NCBI GenBank assembly: GCA_017451685.1
Contig: JAFTNV010000022.1
Location: 1-64,000 of the forward strand
Length of the DNA: 64,000 nucleotides
Direction: 5' to 3'
Source of the DNA: Alistipes sp.
GTDB lineage: Bacteria > Bacteroidota > Bacteroidia > Bacteroidales > Rikenellaceae
A program made the position numbers and the translations under genes. Numbering within the stretch: the first letter of the stretch is position 1; each line of letters begins with the position of its first letter. Below the pieces are notes generated by a model. It made no database searches. It had not been told where the DNA came from and was given only the letters and a program-made list of their open reading frames with translations. Shown in pieces: positions 35,337 through 44,419 of the stretch.

Positions 35337-36167
35337 TTATCTATAATAGTGTTTGCTTAGTTCCACAATCTGCTTCGTGGCGGCTACATCGTGAACGCGC
35401 AGTACGGCGCTACCGCCACGCAGTGCCTCCCACGCCAAGGCCAAGGAGCCGGGCAATGCCTCCTCGGGCGTAATACCCAGGGGCTTATATATCATCGACT
35501 TACGTGACACGCCAATAAGCAGCGGGTAGCCCAACTCGCGAAGCGCATCCATGCCACGCATAAGTTCGAAGTTCTGCGCCACGCTCTTAGCGAAGCCAAA
35601 GCCCGGGTCGAGGATGATGTTTTTGTGCGCAATGCCCGCCCTTTGAAGTTCCTCGGCACGGTGCTTAAGGTAGTTGCACACACCCGCGACAACACCATCG
35701 TCGTAGTCTGTCATCGACTGCATCGTCTCGGGTGTACCACGCATGTGCATAGCAACGTATGGTAGGTTCAACGCCGCCACCGTAGCAATCATCTCGCCAT
35801 CCGCCTCGCCGGCCGATATGTCGTTTACGATAAACTCGCCAAACTCCTCATGCGCCCTACGCACAACCTCCGCGCGGAAGGTATCTATCGACACGACAAC
35901 CTCGCAATCGGCCCTACGCACCGCCTCGAGGCCCATCTGCACACGGCGCCACTCCTCCTCAGTGTCCACCTCGGGAGCACCCGGGCGCGACGAGTAGCCA
36001 CCGATGTCGACAATCGTGGCACCCTCCTTCACCACCCTCTCCACCGTGCTACGTGCATCGTCAATCGAATGGTGGCGGCTCGCACCATAGAACGAGTCGG
36101 GCGTGAGGTTAACGATAGCCATAACGTGGCTATCGTCGAGATTAATGGTTGTAGGCTTTAGCATCAT
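35337..36167 (-). CDS. folP: Dihydropteroate synthase
   Basis: 276 residues. Pterin-binding signatures MAIVNLTPDSFYG and VDIGGYSSRPGAPEV are followed by NDISAGEAD and the catalytic-loop IILDPGFGFAKS. It joins p-aminobenzoate to the pterin in folate synthesis and is the sulfonamide target. The start (36167 or 36164) overlaps the end of coaE by about 25 bases. Confidence 0.95.
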   Translation of the reverse strand: MMLKPTTINLDDSHVMAIVNLTPDSFYGASRHHSIDDARSTVERVVKEGATIVDIGGYSSRPGAPEVDTEEEWRRVQMGLEAVRRADCEVVVSIDTFRAEVVRRAHEEFGEFIVNDISAGEADGEMIATVAALNLPYVAMHMRGTPETMQSMTDYDDGVVAGVCNYLKHRAEELQRAGIAHKNIILDPGFGFAKSVAQNFELMRGMDALRELGYPLLIGVSRKSMIYKPLGITPEEALPGSLALAWEALRGGSAVLRVHDVAATKQIVELSKHYYR

Positions 36168-36741
36168 AGCTCAAACGGCGATGTAGTTGCTCGATATCCT
36201 CTGCGAGCTCCTCGATATCAATATTTACGATGGCATACTTCGACCGTGCGACACGCTCCTCGTCGGTCATCTGGTTACGCATGCGGCTCTCTATCTGCTC
36301 GCGCGTGGCTCCATCGCGCCTCATGGCGCGCTCCAAGCGCAACGCCTCGGGGGCCATGACAGCAACGGTCGTATCCACCCTACCCTCCAAGTGCGCCTCG
36401 AAGAGTATGGCCGACTCCAAGACCACATACTCACCCTCCTGCATCTCTGCCCAGCGGTCGAAGTCATCCATAACCGCGGGGTGAACGATGCTGTTAAGCG
36501 CCCCGAGCTCCTCGGCATCACGAAAGACACGCTCGGCAAGGTACGCCCTATTAATGCCCGCGTCGGTATACACCTCCGCACCAAAGCGCGAGATTAGGGC
36601 CTCGCGCAGCGCGGGGCTATCGTTCATAAGTCCCTTAGCGCGGCTATCGGCATCGTAGACAGCGACACCGAACTCCCCGAGCATAGAGCACACGCGGCTC
36701 TTACCCGACCCGATACCTCCTGTGATGCCTACCTTATACAT
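36142..36741 (-). CDS. coaE: Dephospho-CoA kinase
   Basis: 199 residues. P-loop GITGGIGSGKSRV at 5-17, the DADSRAKGLM segment, and the later LERAMRRDGATREQIESRMRNQ lid are typical. It adds the 3'-phosphate in the last step of CoA synthesis. It sits between the YbbR-like gene and folP, an order also known in Bacteroides. Confidence 0.96.
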   Translation of the reverse strand: MYKVGITGGIGSGKSRVCSMLGEFGVAVYDADSRAKGLMNDSPALREALISRFGAEVYTDAGINRAYLAERVFRDAEELGALNSIVHPAVMDDFDRWAEMQEGEYVVLESAILFEAHLEGRVDTTVAVMAPEALRLERAMRRDGATREQIESRMRNQMTDEERVARSKYAIVNIDIEELAEDIEQLHRRLSYDAKAYNH

Positions 36742-36760
36742 ATATTTATATATGGAGTGT

Positions 36761-37174
36761 TTACTGCTTCTGCTCCTTGCTCACAAGGGCCGGCACCGAG
36801 CCTACGGATACAACCTCGATATCGCTCATGCGCGCTGCTAAGGCCTGCTGTAACGACAGCGTGCTCACATGCTTATGCGTAACACCCACGTCATCCACCA
36901 CGGCCTTATCGAACGTGAGCTCCGACGATGGTATCGTGAAACGGCTGCGGCGCGACGAGAAGGTATAGTTGATAAGGTTTGTACCCTTACCACGTATGGT
37001 GCAGTCGACCTCGAACTCGTCGCCATCGACAACGACGGCGACCTCATGGTCGGTAGTATATGTATCGCCCAGCTTCGTGATATACCACAACACAAAGGCG
37101 GCAACAAGCATCGTCACATAGGCCGGAGATATTGCCCCACGCAGCCAGCTGAAGAAACTCTTAATCTTATTCAT
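36761..37174 (-). CDS. Short YbbR-like membrane-anchored protein
   Basis: 137 residues: a cytosolic start, one membrane segment at about 18-33 (YVTMLVAAFVLWYITKL), then a single beta-rich domain of about 100 residues. The position directly upstream of coaE and the RGKGTNLINYTF and SRFTIPSSEL pattern fit YbbR/CdaR-like proteins, which in Bacteroides are about 320 residues with several repeats. This one appears reduced to one repeat. Function is unknown. Confidence 0.68.
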   Translation of the reverse strand: MNKIKSFFSWLRGAISPAYVTMLVAAFVLWYITKLGDTYTTDHEVAVVVDGDEFEVDCTIRGKGTNLINYTFSSRRSRFTIPSSELTFDKAVVDDVGVTHKHVSTLSLQQALAARMSDIEVVSVGSVPALVSKEQKQ

Positions 37175-37196
37175 CGGTTACAGGTATTTACTTCCG

Positions 37197-37227
37197 CAAA
37201 GTTAAAAAAATAAGCCGCAACCTCAAA
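37197..37227 (-). promoter_or_regulatory. Bacteroidota-type promoter for the YbbR-like/coaE/folP run
   Basis: Minus strand: TTTG at 37224-37227, 19 bases, TAACTTTG at 37197-37204. The -33 box lies in the loop of the secDF terminator hairpin. Confidence 0.7.
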
Positions 37228-37238
37228 GAGATTGCGAC
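37213..37238 (-). terminator. secDF terminator hairpin
   Basis: GTCGCAA and TTGCGGC pair around a loop containing TTTG, with TTATTTTTTTAAC on the downstream (minus) side. Confidence 0.75.
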
Positions 37239-37267
37239 CTATTTTTCACTTTCGTGCCGTTTTCACA

Positions 37268-40165
37268 CTACTTAGCCTCAGCATCCAAAGCCTTAGCTGC
37301 CTTCTTACGCTGAAGGTCGTAGGCAATAGGCGTAGCGATAAATACTGAAGAGTATGTACCGATGACAACACCGAGGATCAACGCGAAGACGAAACCACGG
37401 ATGGTCTCACCACCGAAGATGAAGATAGCCAAGAGCGTCACCAACGTAGTACTCGACGTATTGATCGTACGCGACAAGGTAGCGCAGATAGCGTTGTCGA
37501 TGTTCGACTTAATATCGCGCTTGGGATAGAGACCTATATACTCACGGATACGGTCGAAGATAACCACCGTATCGTTGATAGAGTAACCGATGATGGTAAG
37601 GATAGCTGCGATGAACGCCTGGTTAACCTCCAAGTTGAAGGGCATGATGGCGTAGAGCATCGAGAAGATACCGATAACGAGGATGGCGTTGTGTGCCAAA
37701 GCGAGGGTTGCACCCATAGCCCACTGCCAACGACGGAAACGGATGGCGATATAGATGCCGATAGCCACAAGCGAGATAAGCACGGCGATGATAGAGTTCA
37801 CGGTCATCTCCGACGAGATAGACTCGTTAACCTGCTCCGAAGAAGCGATACCCCACTGAGCGATACCCTCACCTGCGGTGCGGAACTCATCGAAGCCAAA
37901 CTCGTCGATAGTGAAGAACTCGTCGAGAGCGGCGAACAACAGACGGTCAACAGCATCGTTAGCCTCCTCACCCTCGAGACCCTCGGGCTGGTACTGCGTA
38001 ACGATACGCACCTGGCTGTCATCACCAAACTGCTTAACCTCGATAGACGAGTTAGCAGCATCGGCAACAGCCTCGAACTCAGCCTCAAGGCTCTGGCGCA
38101 CCTTCTCAACATCTACCGTCTCGTTGAACTTAACAACATACGAGCGACCACCCGTAAACTCAACACCGCGGTTAAGACCGAGGGTGCAGAGCGAGATTAT
38201 CGAGGCGATGATAAGCGTACCAGAAAGGATATACGACACCTTACGCTTAGCAATAAAGCTGAACTTAGCATTCTGCAAGAAGTTCTCGGTAAGAGGACGA
38301 GAGAATGCAACGGTACCACGGCGTGCAACGCGCGACTCGATAAGCACACGAGTGATGAATATCGAGCAGAAGAGCGATGTGATGATACCAAGAACAAGTG
38401 TCGTAGCGAAGCCCTTAACGGGGCCCGTACCGAAGAAGAAGAGAACAACACCGGTGATGATGGTCGTGAGGTTACCGTCGATAATTGCCGAGTAAGCATT
38501 CGAGAAACCATCCTTGATAGCGAGCATGATGCCCTTACCACCGCGCAACTCCTCCTTAACACGCTCAAAGATGATGACGTTGGCATCCACAGCCATACCC
38601 ATCGTAAGAACGATACCAGCGATACCGGGGAGTGTCAACACAGCACCAAACGATACGAGAACACCCATCAACAGGAATACGTTGAAGATAAGCGCAGCGT
38701 TAGCCATCCAACCTGCCGTCTTGTAGAAGAACGCCATGTAGAGGAGCACCAATACGAAGGCCAAGACGAACGAAATCATACCCGCAGCGATAGACTTCTC
38801 ACCAAGCGACGGGCCTACAACCTCCGAGTAGATGATTGTTGCGGGCGCAGGCGACTTACCCGAGCTGAGCACGCTTGCAAGATCCTCAGCCTCCTGAGCC
38901 GAGAAGTTACCCGAGATTGACGACTGGCCACCGTCGATACGGTCGTTAACGCGCGGTGCCGAGTATACGTAGTTATCAAGAACGATAGCGATAGACTTGC
39001 CGATGTTAGCACCCGTGATGTTACCCCACTCGATAGCCGTCTTCGAGTCCATCGTCATCGACACCTCGAAGCCACCATACTGGCCACCCTGAGCACGTGC
39101 CGAGGTGATACCAGAGCCATCCAAGACGGGCATCATGGCGCCATTCTTACCCTTCAAGGCGTAGAGAAGGAACGTACCCTGCGAGCTATCCAACGAACTC
39201 TTGTTCGACCATGCGAGCTTCACATCCGAGGGGATGAGAGCATCAACACCGTCGATGGCGAGATACTCGTTGATAAGCATGATGTTGCTCTTGTCGGCAG
39301 CAGCCACAAGGGGAGCACCTACACCAAAGGTTGTTACCTTACCCTCGTTGTCAACAGCGGGATACTCAACCACAAGCAACTCGCTAAGGGGAGTGTAGCT
39401 AACCTTCGCCTCGTCAGCGCCCGCAGCCAAAAGGTGCTCGCGAACGATAGCATCAGCATCGACGAACAACGCCTGCTGGATAGCATTCACATCGCTACCC
39501 TCGCATACCTCCCAGAACTCGAGGTTAGCGGTCGAAGCAAGAAGCTTGCTCACACGCTCGGGCTCCTTAACACCGGGGAGCTCGACCATGATGCGGTTAG
39601 TACCCGTGATAGGCTGGATGTTGGGCTGCACAACACCGAGAAGGTCGATACGTGTTACCAACACCTCGTTCATCTTTGATGTGGCATCCTCGATGTTGGT
39701 CTTAAGGTCGCTAGCAATAGCCGCAGCATCGTCCGTACCGTAGATGGACATAAGATCCTCGGCCGTCATCGCTGCAACATAAGCATCGACAACCTCGCTC
39801 GTAGACTCCAACTTCGAGGCCTTCTTCAACGCTGCATCGATGTTCTCGGTGAGCAATACGTTGGTGCGAACCTCAACCTTATTGAAGGCGTTAGTACGGA
39901 TAACATCCTCAGCCTTAATCTCGAGCATGACGTTCATACCGCCCTTGAGGTCAAGACCCAAGTTCAACTCCTTCTCCTTGCACTCACCATAGGTGTAGCC
40001 AAGGTAAACCTTCTCATCCCATTTCTCATTCAGATAAGCCTGGGGATTCTCCACTTTCTCAGCCTCGGCCTCGATACTGCGCGTAACGAAGGTAAACGAG
40101 AGCTGGAAGATGCTGGCAAGACCTAAAAGAAGTGCCAGACCCTTAATGATTCCTTTACTCTGCAT
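37268..40165 (-). CDS. secDF: Fused protein translocase subunit SecDF
   Basis: 965 residues. The SecD half has GLDLKGGMNVMLEI near 70, a large periplasmic domain, and VLVLLYMAFFY plus MGMAVDANVIIFERVKEEL. The SecF half begins near 640 with RKVSYILSGTLIIAS and GVEFTGGRSYVVKF and ends with IIGYSINDTVVIFDRIRE. Twelve membrane segments are expected. It uses the proton gradient to help Sec export. Fusion of SecD and SecF is normal in this phylum. It has its own promoter and terminator, both well formed. Confidence 0.97.
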   Translation of the reverse strand: MQSKGIIKGLALLLGLASIFQLSFTFVTRSIEAEAEKVENPQAYLNEKWDEKVYLGYTYGECKEKELNLGLDLKGGMNVMLEIKAEDVIRTNAFNKVEVRTNVLLTENIDAALKKASKLESTSEVVDAYVAAMTAEDLMSIYGTDDAAAIASDLKTNIEDATSKMNEVLVTRIDLLGVVQPNIQPITGTNRIMVELPGVKEPERVSKLLASTANLEFWEVCEGSDVNAIQQALFVDADAIVREHLLAAGADEAKVSYTPLSELLVVEYPAVDNEGKVTTFGVGAPLVAAADKSNIMLINEYLAIDGVDALIPSDVKLAWSNKSSLDSSQGTFLLYALKGKNGAMMPVLDGSGITSARAQGGQYGGFEVSMTMDSKTAIEWGNITGANIGKSIAIVLDNYVYSAPRVNDRIDGGQSSISGNFSAQEAEDLASVLSSGKSPAPATIIYSEVVGPSLGEKSIAAGMISFVLAFVLVLLYMAFFYKTAGWMANAALIFNVFLLMGVLVSFGAVLTLPGIAGIVLTMGMAVDANVIIFERVKEELRGGKGIMLAIKDGFSNAYSAIIDGNLTTIITGVVLFFFGTGPVKGFATTLVLGIITSLFCSIFITRVLIESRVARRGTVAFSRPLTENFLQNAKFSFIAKRKVSYILSGTLIIASIISLCTLGLNRGVEFTGGRSYVVKFNETVDVEKVRQSLEAEFEAVADAANSSIEVKQFGDDSQVRIVTQYQPEGLEGEEANDAVDRLLFAALDEFFTIDEFGFDEFRTAGEGIAQWGIASSEQVNESISSEMTVNSIIAVLISLVAIGIYIAIRFRRWQWAMGATLALAHNAILVIGIFSMLYAIMPFNLEVNQAFIAAILTIIGYSINDTVVIFDRIREYIGLYPKRDIKSNIDNAICATLSRTINTSSTTLVTLLAIFIFGGETIRGFVFALILGVVIGTYSSVFIATPIAYDLQRKKAAKALDAEAK

Positions 40166-40247
40166 TTGTTAAAAGTATTTGTTATTATTTGTTTGTTGTT
40201 TCTTCAACCTACGCGCTACACCTTGGTATAATCGCGCGTTAATCGCG

Positions 40248-40278
40248 CAAAGATATAAAAAAAATCGCAATCCACAAA
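40248..40278 (-). promoter_or_regulatory. Bacteroidota-type promoter for secDF
   Basis: Minus strand: TTTG at 40275-40278, 19 bases, TATCTTTG at 40248-40255. The -33 box lies in the loop of the fucosidase terminator. Confidence 0.75.
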
Positions 40279-40291
40279 TGCAGATTGCGAT
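40264..40291 (-). terminator. Fucosidase terminator hairpin
   Basis: A perfect 9-bp stem ATCGCAATC/GATTGCGAT around a 10-base loop with TTTG, followed on the minus strand by TTTTTTTTATA. Confidence 0.8.
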
Positions 40292-40317
40292 AATTTTCGC
40301 TTTTCGAGAGGCGAAGC

Positions 40318-41622
40318 CTACTTCGTGCGTAGCTCGACAATATAGTTTATGCAGTCGGTAACAGCGCCCACGTGGAGGACAACGCCCTCGTCGGTCTTCT
40401 CGAAGGCGATGCTCTCGCCATCAGCAAAGGCCTTAGCCTCAACCACTTCGCACTCCAGCGGAAGCGTCAGCGTGTCACCCGCCAACTCGAAGATGTGAAC
40501 GAAGAGTCTGTCGCCCTTACGTGTCGTGCAACCCCACTCCTGCTGCGCTATATCGCCTGCCTCGGTGCCGTAGATGGTCTCGCCATTAGCCTTGAGCCAC
40601 TCGCCCATGGCCTTCATTCTCTCCACGGCCGCGGCGGGGAGCTCGCCATTAGGCTGAGGGCCCACGTTAAGGAGGAGGTTTGCGCCCTTGCCCGCAGCGC
40701 TAACGAGGTAGCGCACAAGCGTTTCCACGCTCTTATAGTTCTGGTCAATGACCTTATATCCCCACATGCCGTTCATCGTCTGGCATGTTTCGAGAGGCAG
40801 ACGGCTTATGGCCTGACCCGACAGTCCGTGGGTATTCTCGCCCGGGAGGTCGCGCTCGAAAATCTGTATATCCTCACCCTCGAAAGGCACCTGATGGTGG
40901 TTGTTGGCAACGAGGCATGCGGGCTGCAACTTATGCACGAGAGCATACTGCTCGTCGAGCTGCCAATCAAAGGGCACAGCATCCTCGTCGTGATCCCACC
41001 AGCCGTCAAACCATATAGCACGCACGGGGCCGTAGTCGGTGAGAAGCTCCGTAATCTGGCGATTCATAAAGTCGTAATACGCAGGCCAATTTATGCGTGT
41101 AGAGTCGCGCCCTGTGACGGTCTTGGCGGTACGGCCACGGGGGTACTCGTCACGCGACCAGTCGGCATGCGAGTAGTAGAGGTGGAGCTTTATATCCTGC
41201 TTCTTACACTCCTTGGCTATCTCCTTCAGCACATCGCGACCATAGGGCGTGGCATCCACGATGTTGTAGTCCGACTCGTCGGTGTCCCACATCGAGAAGC
41301 TGTCGTGGTGGCGCGTGGTGAAGCATAGGTAACGCGCACCCGAGGCCTTGATTGCTGCGACCCACTCCTTGGCATCGAAGCGGTGGGGATAGAAGGCATC
41401 GGCAGCCTTGGCATACTCGTCGCGGTTGAGACCTGCATTCTGCAAGTACCACTCGCCCTGCGCGAACATGCTGTATATACCCCAGTGGATAAATATGCCG
41501 AAGCGGTCGTCGGCAAACTCCTCGCGCGACTTGATATTCTCCTCGGTAGGCACATAACCCTGCGCCGAGAGCGATGTCATAGCCACAAGAACGAGAGCAA
41601 CGGATAGGATAAGCTTTTTCAT
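40318..41622 (-). CDS. Alpha-L-fucosidase, GH29
   Basis: 434 residues with a signal peptide ending at LSAQG near 21. GH29 signatures: DDRFGIFIHWGIYSMFAQGEWY, the RYLCFTTRHHDSFSMWD segment, and the nucleophile Asp in RAIWFDGWWDH near 220. A short C-terminal beta domain completes it. It removes fucose from glycans in the periplasm, as gut Bacteroidota do on host mucin or milk glycans. No SusC/SusD pair is beside it, so it is not in a classical polysaccharide locus. Confidence 0.93.
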   Translation of the reverse strand: MKKLILSVALVLVAMTSLSAQGYVPTEENIKSREEFADDRFGIFIHWGIYSMFAQGEWYLQNAGLNRDEYAKAADAFYPHRFDAKEWVAAIKASGARYLCFTTRHHDSFSMWDTDESDYNIVDATPYGRDVLKEIAKECKKQDIKLHLYYSHADWSRDEYPRGRTAKTVTGRDSTRINWPAYYDFMNRQITELLTDYGPVRAIWFDGWWDHDEDAVPFDWQLDEQYALVHKLQPACLVANNHHQVPFEGEDIQIFERDLPGENTHGLSGQAISRLPLETCQTMNGMWGYKVIDQNYKSVETLVRYLVSAAGKGANLLLNVGPQPNGELPAAAVERMKAMGEWLKANGETIYGTEAGDIAQQEWGCTTRKGDRLFVHIFELAGDTLTLPLECEVVEAKAFADGESIAFEKTDEGVVLHVGAVTDCINYIVELRTK

Positions 41623-41667
41623 AGGTATAGTATTTTTATCGTTTCAGGACTTTCAGTGTCACTGATA

Positions 41668-41791
41668 TTTGTTGTTAGAAAGGGTTAGCTGTGGGGCTGG
41701 TCGAAATTGACACGGATGGGGACATACTTAACGTATTTCCCCATTCGGGGCAATGAGCCAGACGACACAGATGGCCCTTTATAACAACAAA
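41668..41791 (-). repeat. Palindromic element G (class 2)
   Basis: Perfect 10-bp arms TTTGTTGTTA/TAACAACAAA, then AAAGGG/CCCTTT, with apex GGGGACATACTTAACGTATT. It directly precedes the tRNA-Gly 3' fragment. Confidence 0.85.
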
Positions 41792-41793
41792 GA

Positions 41794-41820
41794 GAGCGGT
41801 AGACGGGGCTCGAACCCGCG
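41794..41820 (-). pseudogene. Partial copy of the tRNA-Gly 3' end
   Basis: 27 bases identical to 41913-41939, covering the discriminator, acceptor strand and T-arm of tRNA-Gly. The rest of the tRNA is absent. It lies about 95 bases downstream of the intact gene in the same orientation. Confidence 0.8.
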
Positions 41821-41912
41821 CTACCGCGCTCGTTTTTTTTGTTTACACCCCCTACCCCTGAAAGGGGCGATCGAGGGTCGCGTCTGAGAGCCACGCTACC
41901 TCTCAGCACGCT
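41821..41912 (-). terminator. Hairpins downstream of tRNA-Gly
   Basis: On the minus strand CTGAGAG/CTCTCAG and CCCCT/AGGGG form two hairpins, and the second is followed after a gap by an A/T-rich run with eight T's on the plus strand. This may end the tRNA transcript. Confidence 0.45.
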
Positions 41913-41913
41913 G

Positions 41914-41986
41914 AGCGGTAGACGGGGCTCGAACCCGCGACCCTCGGCTTGGGAAGCCGATGCTCTACCGACTGAGCTACTACCGC
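41914..41986 (-). tRNA. tRNA-Gly (CCC)
   Basis: The reverse complement folds with acceptor GCGGTAG/CTACCGC, D-arm GCTCAGTCGGTAGAGC, anticodon stem TCGGC/GCCGA around loop TTCCCAA, and T-arm GCGGGTTCGAGC. The anticodon is CCC. The discriminator is U, as usual for Gly, and CCA is not encoded. Confidence 0.95.
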
Positions 41987-42138
41987 AACTTTAATACTAA
42001 TGAGTAATGAGTAATGAGTAGTGAGTAGTGAGTAGTGAGTAATTTTTTAATACACTAATCTCCTATATTTCATTAATTTCATTACTACTTACTTTATCAA
42101 AGAACACAATTTGTTATCAGAAGGCATTAAAGAACCTA

Positions 42139-42263
42139 TTTTATCGTCAGAAAGGGTCAGCTGTGGGGCTGGTCGAAATTGACACGGATGGGGACATACT
42201 CAATGTATTTCCCCATTCGGGGCAATGAGCCAGACGACGCAGATGGCTCTTTATCACGACAAA
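42139..42263 (-). repeat. Palindromic element H (class 2)
   Basis: Close relative of element G with arms near TTTATCGTCAGAAAG and CTTTATCACGACAAA and apex GGGGACATACTCAATGTATT. Confidence 0.8.
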
Positions 42264-42269
42264 GAACTC

Positions 42270-42398
42270 AATTTGTTGTCAGAAGGCATTAGATACAACG
42301 CTCGGCGAATTTCGAGGCGATGGGCTGTACTAAGGCGTACTGCCCATTGCTGAGACAATTCGTTAGCAGAAGTAGATGATGCCTTATCACAACAAATT
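42270..42398 (-). repeat. Palindromic element I (class 1), ending at the lepA stop
   Basis: Arms AATTTGTTGT/ACAACAAATT and AAGGCAT/ATGCCTT are perfect. The apex is GATGGGCTGTAC, 6 bases, GTACTGCCCATTG. The right arm ends just before the lepA double stop TAATAA. Confidence 0.88.
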
Positions 42399-42399
42399 A

Positions 42400-44190
42400 T
42401 TAGTCCATTTTAAGAACAGCCAAGAACGCCGACTGCGGCACCTGCACGGAGCCAATCTGTCGCATACGTTTCTTACCGGCCTTCTGCTTCTCCAGAAGCT
42501 TACGCTTACGCGATATATCGCCACCGTAGCACTTGGCAGTCACATCCTTACGCACGGCCTTGACAGTCTCGCGGGCGATAATCTTAGCACCTATGGCCGC
42601 CTGTATGGCGATGTCGAACTGCTGGCGCGGGATGAGCTCCTTGAGCTTCTCGCACATCTTACGGCCGAAGTCGTAGGCATGGTCGGCATATATGAGCGAC
42701 GAGAGGGCATCAACAGCCTCGCCATTGAGGAGGATGTCGAGCTTCGCGAGCTTACTCGGCTGGTAGCCCGTGCGGTGGTAGTCGAACGAGGCGTAGCCCT
42801 TAGATATGCTCTTAAGCTTATCGTAGAAGTCGAAGACAATCTCCGAGAGAGGCATCTCGAAGTTTACCTCCACGCGATCCTGCGTGATGAAGGTCTGGTT
42901 CTTCATGACACCGCGCTTGTCGATACATAGCTTAAGGACATTACCGAGGAAGTCGGCCTTGGTGATTATCTGCGCAAGGATATAGGGCTCCTCAATCTTT
43001 GCCACCTTGGTAATCTCGGGGAGACCTGAGGGGTTGTGCACCTCAAGCTCCTCGCCCTGCGTCGTCGTGATGTGGTACGACACGTTGGGCACGGTGGTGA
43101 TGACATCCATGTCGAACTCACGGTATAGGCGCTCCTGGATAATCTCCATGTGAAGGAGTCCGAGGAAGCCGCAACGGAAGCCGAAGCCAAGGGCCAAAGA
43201 GCTCTCGGGCTCGAACGTGAGCGAGGCATCGTTGAGCTTGAGTTTCTCGAGCGAGGCACGCAAGTCCTCATACTGATCCGCCTCGACGGGGTATACACCC
43301 GCAAAGACCATAGGCTTAACATCCTCGAAGCCGGCGATAGCCTCCGTGCAGGGGTTAGCCACGGCGGTGATGGTATCACCCACCTTCACATCCGTAGAGT
43401 TCTTGATGCCCGAGCATATATAACCCACGTCGCCCGCCTTAATCTCGCCACGCTCGACCATCTTGAGCTTCAACACGCCAATCTCGTCGGCATCGTACTC
43501 GCTGCCTGTGTTGAAGAACTTAACATGGTCGCCCTTGCGTATCGTGCCGTTGAAGACACGGAAGTAGGCGATGACGCCACGGAAGGGGTTGAATACCGAG
43601 TCGAAGATAAGGGCCTGAAGGGGTGCATTCTCATCGCCCTCGGGTGCCGGTATGCGCTCGACGATAGCCTCCAAGACATCCTCAACACCCTGACCCGTCT
43701 TTCCCGAGGCCAGAAGTATCTCCTCCTCCTTGCAGCCTATAAGGTCTATAATCTGATCCTTAACCTCGTCAATCATCGCCGACTCGCAGTCAATCTTGTT
43801 GAGCACGGGGATAATCTCGAGATCCTGACCAAGGGCGAGGTATAGGTTCGATATTGTCTGCGCCTGAATACCCTGCGTAGCATCCACCACGAGCAGCGCA
43901 CCCTCGCACGATGCGATAGCACGCGACACCTCATACGAGAAATCGACATGTCCCGGGGTGTCGATAAGGTTGAGCGTATAGTTCTCACCATTACGTGCCT
44001 TATACTCCATCTGTATGGCGTGGCTCTTGATGGTGATACCCTTCTCGCGCTCAAGGTCCATATCGTCGAGCACCTGTGCCTGCATCTCGCGCTGATTCAG
44101 CGTGTTGGTCTTCTCAAGAAGACGGTCAGCAAGCGTACTCTTACCGTGGTCGATGTGTGCTATGATGCAAAAGTTACGTATATTCTTCAT
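42400..44190 (-). CDS. lepA: Elongation factor 4 (LepA), ribosome-bound GTPase
   Basis: 596 residues, standard length. G1 is [10 protein letters not shown] near 10-19, G3 [13 protein letters not shown]4 NKIDCESA. The LepA-specific C-terminal domain is complete ([19 protein letters not shown]). It aids translation fidelity or subunit assembly under stress. It carries a promoter at 44234-44265 and faces htpG. Confidence 0.97.
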   Translation of the reverse strand: MKNIRNFCIIAHIDHGKSTLADRLLEKTNTLNQREMQAQVLDDMDLEREKGITIKSHAIQMEYKARNGENYTLNLIDTPGHVDFSYEVSRAIASCEGALLVVDATQGIQAQTISNLYLALGQDLEIIPVLNKIDCESAMIDEVKDQIIDLIGCKEEEILLASGKTGQGVEDVLEAIVERIPAPEGDENAPLQALIFDSVFNPFRGVIAYFRVFNGTIRKGDHVKFFNTGSEYDADEIGVLKLKMVERGEIKAGDVGYICSGIKNSTDVKVGDTITAVANPCTEAIAGFEDVKPMVFAGVYPVEADQYEDLRASLEKLKLNDASLTFEPESSLALGFGFRCGFLGLLHMEIIQERLYREFDMDVITTVPNVSYHITTTQGEELEVHNPSGLPEITKVAKIEEPYILAQIITKADFLGNVLKLCIDKRGVMKNQTFITQDRVEVNFEMPLSEIVFDFYDKLKSISKGYASFDYHRTGYQPSKLAKLDILLNGEAVDALSSLIYADHAYDFGRKMCEKLKELIPRQQFDIAIQAAIGAKIIARETVKAVRKDVTAKCYGGDISRKRKLLEKQKAGKKRMRQIGSVQVPQSAFLAVLKMD

Positions 44191-44233
44191 CTCGTGATGA
44201 CTGCTTTATATTCCTTATCATTCAAATAGTCTG

Positions 44234-44265
44234 CAAATGTACGTATTTTTTTCGGGAATTACAAA
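44234..44265 (-). promoter_or_regulatory. Bacteroidota-type promoter for lepA
   Basis: Minus strand: TTTTG, 20 bases, TACATTTG. It lies about 45 bases upstream of the lepA start. Confidence 0.65.
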
Positions 44266-44287
44266 AAATATATTTTCGACATTTTCA

Positions 44288-44315
44288 GACTGACACGCCG
44301 ACTGACAAAATGTCA
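44288..44315 (+). promoter_or_regulatory. Repeat and palindrome upstream of htpG
   Basis: GACTGACA occurs at 44288 and 44300, and the second copy forms the inverted repeat TGACA-AAA-TGTCA at 44303-44315. It lies about 105 bases before the chaperone gene and may be a stress-control site. No ordinary -33/-7 promoter is apparent for htpG. Confidence 0.4.
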
Positions 44316-44419
44316 CACACGTGGGCGTGGCACGCGGTTTGTCGTAGCCGAGAAACGTACCACAACAATGGTACACAACAGAGAGCGAAAGTTAAAGTAA
44401 ACTAAAAAATATTAAGGCT

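Larger units (their letters stand above)
41987..42399. other. Gene-free 413-bp region of repeats
   Basis: No gene is seen. It carries a run of about six ARTGAGY heptamers at 42000-42042, an AT-rich stretch, a truncated element start near 42107-42128 (CAATTTGTTATCAGAAGGCA), and elements H and I. Confidence 0.75.

Noticed and set aside
37691..38920. 409-codon frame antisense to secDF
   Set aside because: Its length comes from biased codon use of secDF; the residues are His/Arg/Asp-rich with no fold pattern.
40318..41622. Polysaccharide utilisation locus around the fucosidase
   Set aside because: No SusC, SusD or other glycan gene is adjacent.
41685..41909. 74-codon frame on the minus strand
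   Set aside because: It runs through element G and the tRNA-Gly fragment and is not coding.
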